Shown: positions 4,298 to 8,582 of the stretch, one piece after another
Position numbering within the stretch: position 1 is the first letter of the stretch
How the letters are laid out: the number at the start of each line of letters is the position of its first letter
From: Candidatus Omnitrophota bacterium
Lineage (GTDB): Bacteria > Omnitrophota > Gorgyraeia > Gorgyraeales > Gorgyraeaceae
DNA length: 8,582 nucleotides
NCBI GenBank assembly: GCA_018817035.1
Contig: JAHIUV010000040.1
Span: forward strand, 1 to 8,582
Direction of reading: 5' to 3'
Translations under genes and position numbers: made by a program
Notes under the pieces: model-generated
What the model was told of the DNA's origin: nothing
The model's input: the letters and a program-made list of their open reading frames with translations, nothing else
Database searches by the model: none

Positions 4298-5584
4298 TTA
4301 GAACTTGTAAACTACATCAGCCTGCACAAGGTGCTCTTTGCTGTCGCCGCTTGATATGTCCTTAAGGCGTTGGCTGATATAATAATCTAAACCAAAAGTC
4401 ATGTTCTTGCCAAGGCCATATGTAAAAGCGAGTTCATGAGACTTTATATCAGTCTTTCCGCTCAGAGCGTCTGAATCAGGGAATATATCCAGGACAGCGT
4501 CTTTACCTATTTCCCTGTACATATATTTACCTTCCCACTGCCCGAACTCTTTGACTTTTTTCTCTCCGAATTTGAAGCCTGCCAGGAATCCGTCATTTTC
4601 ACTGCTCGGATCCGTGTTATTCACATAATCACCGAATACGGCAAAGTAAGGGATGCTAGGCAAAAATACGAACGGATTGCTTATTCCAAGCTCCGCGTTT
4701 GCTATCCAGGAATTGAAATCATACTTTAATCCTCCCGCGGCATCCGTAGAGTTGGTATCTGAAGACTTTGTGCTGACAGATGTGTCCAGATCCTTACCTT
4801 TTAAACTATTGTACTGCAGGTAACCTGCCACGAGCTTAAGTTTGGCATTTTCGCCTAATTTAGCCGCTACCCCGGGTTGGATATAAGCCATAGTAACGTC
4901 GGCATTCTGTGAACCATCCTGCATAACCATCCAGCCTGTGTTTGCGAACAGGCTGACGTTATCGCTCAATGCCGTCTCGACAGCCGCCATTCCGCCTTCC
5001 GGATTAATATCAGTATCAAAAAGCATATCGCCTGTCTGCCATATCGCGCTCTTGATGGGCATTTTCCCGGCGATCAATGTCAGCCATGGAAAAGCCGTGT
5101 AATCCATGTATGCCTGGTCTATCCAGATATCCCAGTGGCCAAAGGCTTCATTTGAATTACCGCCCCATGTCTGGTTAGTGGACCTGAGGTCACTTCTCGA
5201 ACCGGTAGCAAGCTGTAAATGCGCGTTCGCCTTTTCATTTACCTTTGAATCCACCCCTATTCTAAAACGTGTCCTGGCTCTTTCATTCTGATTGCCGGAG
5301 CCTTTTCTTTTATCCCACTGATAGCGCGTCCTGATGTCGCCTTTGATCTTGGTATTCTGGACCCATGACGGAACAGTATCAAGCTCGCCCTTAGCCATCT
5401 GAGCTTTTATTTCCTCTTTTGTTTCAGTAAGAATTTCCTGGGCTTCACTTTTAGTCAATACACCTTTTTCAACAAGCTTATCTACCAGAATATCTATCTC
5501 CCCGGCAAACGAAAGACTGCCGGAGGCCAAAATCGCGGCCAATAACAAACTCAACGCTGAACATAACTTTTTTATAGTACTCAT
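4298..5584 (-). CDS. Outer-membrane porin (Porin_5-like)
   Basis: A 428-residue beta-barrel protein. The signal peptide is clear: charged MSTIKK, a hydrophobic core to about residue 20, and a likely cleavage after SFA (27). The mature N-terminus has a short helical segment (IDILVDKLVEKGVLTKSEAQEIL, about 30-52, then Lys/Glu-rich to 66), common in this porin type. After WVQNTKIKGDIRTRYQW (74-90) come alternating strands rich in aromatic and polar residues with Asn/Ser/Asp turns, and the chain ends in VVYKF, whose terminal phenylalanine is the usual BAM recognition signal. This best fits the uncharacterised 'putative porin' family PF16930; substrate is unknown. The ATG at 5584 has GAGGAGG seven bases upstream. 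No clear sigma70 promoter is visible in the 157-base leader; TAGAAT is a weak -10 candidate without a matching -35. Confidence 0.9.
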   Translation of the reverse strand: MSTIKKLCSALSLLLAAILASGSLSFAGEIDILVDKLVEKGVLTKSEAQEILTETKEEIKAQMAKGELDTVPSWVQNTKIKGDIRTRYQWDKRKGSGNQNERARTRFRIGVDSKVNEKANAHLQLATGSRSDLRSTNQTWGGNSNEAFGHWDIWIDQAYMDYTAFPWLTLIAGKMPIKSAIWQTGDMLFDTDINPEGGMAAVETALSDNVSLFANTGWMVMQDGSQNADVTMAYIQPGVAAKLGENAKLKLVAGYLQYNSLKGKDLDTSVSTKSSDTNSTDAAGGLKYDFNSWIANAELGISNPFVFLPSIPYFAVFGDYVNNTDPSSENDGFLAGFKFGEKKVKEFGQWEGKYMYREIGKDAVLDIFPDSDALSGKTDIKSHELAFTYGLGKNMTFGLDYYISQRLKDISSGDSKEHLVQADVVYKF

Positions 5585-5741
5585 ACCTTTTCCTCCTCGT
5601 ATTAACTTAATTTTTAATATCAGGGTTTAAAATGCGTCGGCTCTATTCTACTCGATTTAAAGAAGATATCCAGAAAAAAATGTATTCTCCCGCAACCTGC
5701 CCAAACCCGAATTGGGCAATGGTTAGACAGGCTGAAGGCTG
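5585..5741 (-). other. Intergenic region between MATE gene and porin gene
   Basis: Reading on the minus strand it holds a short hairpin (5698-5718), a run of seven T about 20 bases further on, an AT-rich stretch, and the strong porin ribosome site. I see no small gene with a credible ribosome site in it. It probably contains the end of the transport transcript and the porin promoter. Confidence 0.6.
5698..5718 (-). terminator. Weak hairpin, possible terminator after the MATE gene
   Basis: TGCCCAA and TTGGGCA form a 7-bp stem with a 7-base loop, 24 bases after the MATE stop. The T run lies about 20 bases beyond the stem rather than directly behind it, so this is not a textbook intrinsic terminator. 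Confidence 0.3.
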
Positions 5742-7076
5742 TTATGAAAGAGATTTCATCTCCCTTGTAATAAATAAACCCGTAATGCCAAAAGCCAGAA
5801 AATCTGTCAACGGACCGCTGAACCATATGCCGTCCAATCCATAGGTCCCGGAGAGGATAAAAAGAAGCGGTATAAATATAAGGATCTGCCCGGAGACGCC
5901 TACCGCCATGGCTTTCGTGCCCTTCCCGACTGCCTGAAAATATCTGGCTCCTAAAATATTGATAACGGCAAACGGAAACATAAAAAGAAATACCCTGAGA
6001 GCGTGGGCACCGAGCAATGTAAGTTCACGGTCGCCTTTGGAAAAAACAGAAGCTATATTTTCGGCAAAGACCATTATCAGGACCACAAACACGGATATAG
6101 CCAGGAGATTCACTTTGCACGCGTAATAAAAAGTGTCCTTTACCCTCTGATTACTGCCAGCGCCGTAATTATATCCGATAATAGGCTGCATGCCTGCCGC
6201 CATCCCAAAAGTAAACAAACGTAACATAGACGCTATGGGAAATACTATACCCATTGCCGCTACAGCTATACTCCCGCCATATATGATCAATTTATGGTTC
6301 AGAAAAAGGCACTGCGCGCTGGCCGCGATGTTCATAACAGCCGTCGACATCCCGAGAAACATTATACTTTTGATGACCTGGAAGTCCAATGCCAGGTTTT
6401 TCCTGTGTATATGCACTACGCCTTTTTTTCTCGTCATATAAAGAAGTCCCATAAGCGCGACAGTGGCTTCCGCAATAATAGTCGCGAGCGCGGCTCCCTC
6501 GGTCCCCATGGAAAACACGAATATAAAAATCGGGTCAAGGATCAGGTTGACAAAAGTACCCACTACTATAGCGGCAGTGGCATAGAGCGGATTGCCTTCA
6601 GCGCGGATAATAAACGTAAGGGTAAAACCGTATAAAAATAACGGGGACCCGGAAAGTATTATTTTTAAATACCCCTCCGCGTAAGGTAATATCTCAGCAG
6701 GTATATTGAACAGGGCAAGTATATTTTTATAATACAGGTGCCCGCATAGCGCCACGACAAAGCCTATTATGGTGATAACGGAAATAGTGCTGCCTAAAAC
6801 TTTTTCAGCGTCATGACGACGTTCCTTTCCCAGGTAAATAGATATAAGGGAAGACGCCCCACTGCTAAAAAGCATGCACACGCCGAATAATAAAAGGATG
6901 ATAGGAAAACACAACGTAACTCCGGCCAGGCCCAGAGAACCAACGCCCTGGCCGATAAATATCCTGTCTACAACATTATAGAAAGCGTGCAGTATAAGGC
7001 TGGCTATGGAAGGTACGGCGAATTGCGTAAGTAACGCGGGAATACGTTTTGTGGCAAGCCTGTTCGATCTATCCAA
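5742..7076 (-). CDS. MATE family efflux transporter
   Basis: A 444-residue integral membrane protein of the size and pattern of multidrug and toxin extrusion (MATE) carriers, which export cationic compounds or other small molecules in exchange for Na+ or H+. The N-terminal half has the conserved first-helix block (LLTQFAVPSIASLILHAFYN) running into VVDRIFIGQG and LGLAGVTLCFP (about residues 15-58); the C-terminal half has the family motif GMQPIIGYNYGAG near residue 310. Twelve hydrophobic segments can be followed through the chain. It looks closer to the MepA/DinF-like side than to eukaryotic-type NorM, but the substrate is not readable. Translation starts at TTG (7076), with AAGGA nine bases upstream; a nearby ATG at about 7096 is out of frame. 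It follows the MacB gene by 32 bases and is probably co-transcribed. Confidence 0.93.
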   Translation of the reverse strand: MDRSNRLATKRIPALLTQFAVPSIASLILHAFYNVVDRIFIGQGVGSLGLAGVTLCFPIILLLFGVCMLFSSGASSLISIYLGKERRHDAEKVLGSTISVITIIGFVVALCGHLYYKNILALFNIPAEILPYAEGYLKIILSGSPLFLYGFTLTFIIRAEGNPLYATAAIVVGTFVNLILDPIFIFVFSMGTEGAALATIIAEATVALMGLLYMTRKKGVVHIHRKNLALDFQVIKSIMFLGMSTAVMNIAASAQCLFLNHKLIIYGGSIAVAAMGIVFPIASMLRLFTFGMAAGMQPIIGYNYGAGSNQRVKDTFYYACKVNLLAISVFVVLIMVFAENIASVFSKGDRELTLLGAHALRVFLFMFPFAVINILGARYFQAVGKGTKAMAVGVSGQILIFIPLLFILSGTYGLDGIWFSGPLTDFLAFGITGLFITREMKSLS

Positions 7077-7108
7077 AATATAATTTCCTTGATCATGCGC
7101 TTAAAAAT

Positions 7109-8582
7109 TTATTCATACCTTAATGCCTCAATAGGATTCAACTCTGAGGCTTTTTTCGCCGGCCAAAGCCCGAAAAACATACCCACGGCTATTGAGAAAC
7201 CTGAGGCAAGGATTATGTTCAAAACAGTGACTTTAGTGGCCCATCCCGCGAAAAACGACAATATCACGGAAATAACTATCCCAAGCAGTATCCCCATAAA
7301 CCCGCCGCTCAATGTCATAGTAATGGCTTCTATGAGGAATTGCGTCATAATGTCCTTTGCCCTGGCTCCGAGCGCCTTGCGCAGTCCTATTTCACGCGTG
7401 CGCTCCGTGACAGAAACAAGCATTATATTCATAATGCCGATACCGCCGACCAACAGCGATATAGCCGCTATGCATCCTAAAAGCATACTCATGGTCTTAG
7501 TGGTACTGGATAACATTTCCTGGATCTCGCTCATATCGTGCACATGAAAATAATCATCAGGGTTTTTGTATATGCGATGCCTTTTTATGATAAGGTGTTC
7601 TATCGCTTCCTGCGCCGCTGCCGTTGATCCGACATCGCTTGCCTCGGCGTATATATTGTCTAAATAATCCTTACCCAAAACCCTGTACATCGCCGTTGTC
7701 AAAGGTATATAGATAATATCATCTTGGTCGCGCCAGCCTCCCGCGCCTTTTTCAGGAGCAATGCCTATTACCTTGAAATTAATGCGATTTATTTTTATCT
7801 GTTCGCCTACGGGATTTTTATTGCCGAACAGTTTCTCTGCCACTGTCAACCCCAATATCGCCACTTTATCGCGCTGGGCGATTTCCTCTCGGGCAAACCA
7901 CCTGCCTATCTCAGGAACAGCACTGCGCATCTCACCGTAATCATATCCTACTCCCTCTATCCTTGTGCTCCAATTCTCGCTTTTATACACGGCCTGGCCG
8001 CTTCCGCTGGCTGAACCGCTGACTCTTTTTATCAAAGGCGCCAGTTCCCTGATGGCATCAACATCTAACGACGTAAAACGCGTTACAGAACCGGCTCCGC
8101 GGGCCGCGCCCCTTACTTTTCCCGAACCTCCCTGTATGGAAAGCAAATTAGAACCTAAAGTTTTTAGCCTCTGCTCCATGGATATCTTGGCTCCCTGGCC
8201 AAGCGCCAGCATCGCTATAACGGCCGCTACACCGAACAATATCCCGAGCATAGAAAGAAATGACCTGACCTTATTGGCAAAAATAGCCCTGAATGACTGG
8301 CGGACATGTTCAATAAATTCTATCTTACCGTAATAAGTATGTCCTTTGTTCCCCAGCTCTTTGAGGATAGATAACTCTGCCTTATCCGGCGGGGCTGCGG
8401 CGCGTTTTGTCTCGTCGGAAATTATTTTTCCGTCGCGCATTGTTATTATCCTTTTGGCGCTCTTGGCAACCTCTATTTCATGGGTAACCATAATAATGGT
8501 CTTACCCTCTTCATTTAAAGCTTCCAATATCTTTATTATTTCCTCTTCGCTCTTTGTATCAAGGTTTCCTGTAGGCTCGTCA
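7109..8582 (-). CDS. macB: MacB-type ABC transporter, ATPase-permease fusion (5' end outside the window)
   Basis: The visible 490 residues begin inside the nucleotide-binding domain: DEPTGNLD (Walker B and D-loop) at the very edge and the switch histidine in IIMVTHE about 30 residues later. A linker follows, then one membrane segment (about 107-128, SFLSMLGILFGVAAVIAML), a large periplasmic core domain (about 130-360), and three C-terminal segments (about 364-390, 414-445 and 452-473) with the FtsX-type ERTREIGLRKALGA motif. This ATPase-TM1-periplasmic-domain-TM2-4 order is that of MacB, the inner-membrane part of a tripartite efflux or export pump with MacA and an outer-membrane TolC-like channel; neither partner is in the window and both would be expected upstream. 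The reading frame stays open through the TTG at 8525-8527 to the window edge, so it is cut, not truncated. Confidence 0.93.
   Translation of the reverse strand, partial: DEPTGNLDTKSEEEIIKILEALNEEGKTIIMVTHEIEVAKSAKRIITMRDGKIISDETKRAAAPPDKAELSILKELGNKGHTYYGKIEFIEHVRQSFRAIFANKVRSFLSMLGILFGVAAVIAMLALGQGAKISMEQRLKTLGSNLLSIQGGSGKVRGAARGAGSVTRFTSLDVDAIRELAPLIKRVSGSASGSGQAVYKSENWSTRIEGVGYDYGEMRSAVPEIGRWFAREEIAQRDKVAILGLTVAEKLFGNKNPVGEQIKINRINFKVIGIAPEKGAGGWRDQDDIIYIPLTTAMYRVLGKDYLDNIYAEASDVGSTAAAQEAIEHLIIKRHRIYKNPDDYFHVHDMSEIQEMLSSTTKTMSMLLGCIAAISLLVGGIGIMNIMLVSVTERTREIGLRKALGARAKDIMTQFLIEAITMTLSGGFMGILLGIVISVILSFFAGWATKVTVLNIILASGFSIAVGMFFGLWPAKKASELNPIEALRYE

Noticed and set aside
5620..6635. Open frames on both strands around the MATE gene and its downstream gap
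   Set aside because: They overlap the MATE gene out of frame, lack ribosome sites and have unnatural composition; no independent gene is supported.
8525..8527. TTG at 8527 as the real start of the MacB gene
   Set aside because: The frame continues to the window edge and encodes the DEPTGNLD Walker B/D-loop, so this leucine is internal.
1..8582. CRISPR arrays, tRNA or rRNA genes, insertion sequences
   Set aside because: No spaced direct repeats, no cloverleaf or rRNA-like stretch, and no transposase domain were seen on either strand.

Overview
All nine full or partial protein genes that I recognise, plus one candidate micro-ORF, are on the minus strand, so the window is best read from 8582 down to 1. 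Base composition looks AT-leaning to moderate, and coding is dense. The organism is a Gram-negative-type anaerobe: there is an outer-membrane porin with a signal peptide and a C-terminal phenylalanine, a MacB-type exporter, several oxygen-sensitive-looking Fe-S ATPases, and a COG1433 / MinD-ferredoxin gene set that is largely anaerobe-restricted. Style (MPGxDGxGP small proteins, Porin_5-like porin) fits uncultivated lineages such as Omnitrophota or sulfate-reducer relatives. This is an inference from gene content only; no marker gene is present.

Layout in transcription order. (1) 8582-7109: most of a MacB-type ABC exporter subunit, cut at the window edge inside the ATPase domain. (2) 7076-5742: a MATE family efflux protein with a TTG start. 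(3) 5741-5585: a 157-base gap with a weak hairpin. (4) 5584-4298: a porin. (5) 4277-4221: a candidate 18-residue hydrophobic micro-ORF with a very strong ribosome binding site. (6) 4205-4155: a near-consensus sigma70 promoter whose start region is covered by a Fur-box-like palindrome. (7) 4141-3677: a Fur family regulator. (8) a second Fur-box-like palindrome at 3646-3660, then a Gly/Arg-rich DUF5320-type small protein (3627-3394). (9) a perfect 41-base palindrome at 3348-3388. (10) 3326-1: six tightly packed genes, namely two COG1433 (NifX/NifB-C-terminal-like) proteins, two paralogous MinD-type ATPases with inserted 2x[4Fe-4S] ferredoxin domains, a SAM methyltransferase and the start of an MBL-fold hydrolase. 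Three of the junctions are ATGA overlaps and one has a 1-nt gap.

The core of interest is the block from 4205 to 1. COG1433 proteins plus paired MinD/ferredoxin ATPases are the hallmark of the 'orange protein' (ORP, Mo-Cu-S cluster) gene sets of Desulfovibrio and of related uncharacterised clusters in anaerobes. No nitrogenase gene is visible here, so a metal-sulfur cluster carrier or assembly role other than FeMo-co is the better reading. What stands out is that the module sits directly behind a Fur regulator with two candidate Fur operators, suggesting iron-responsive control rather than the sigma54 control known for Desulfovibrio orp operons. The upstream half (MacB, MATE, porin) is ordinary envelope transport.
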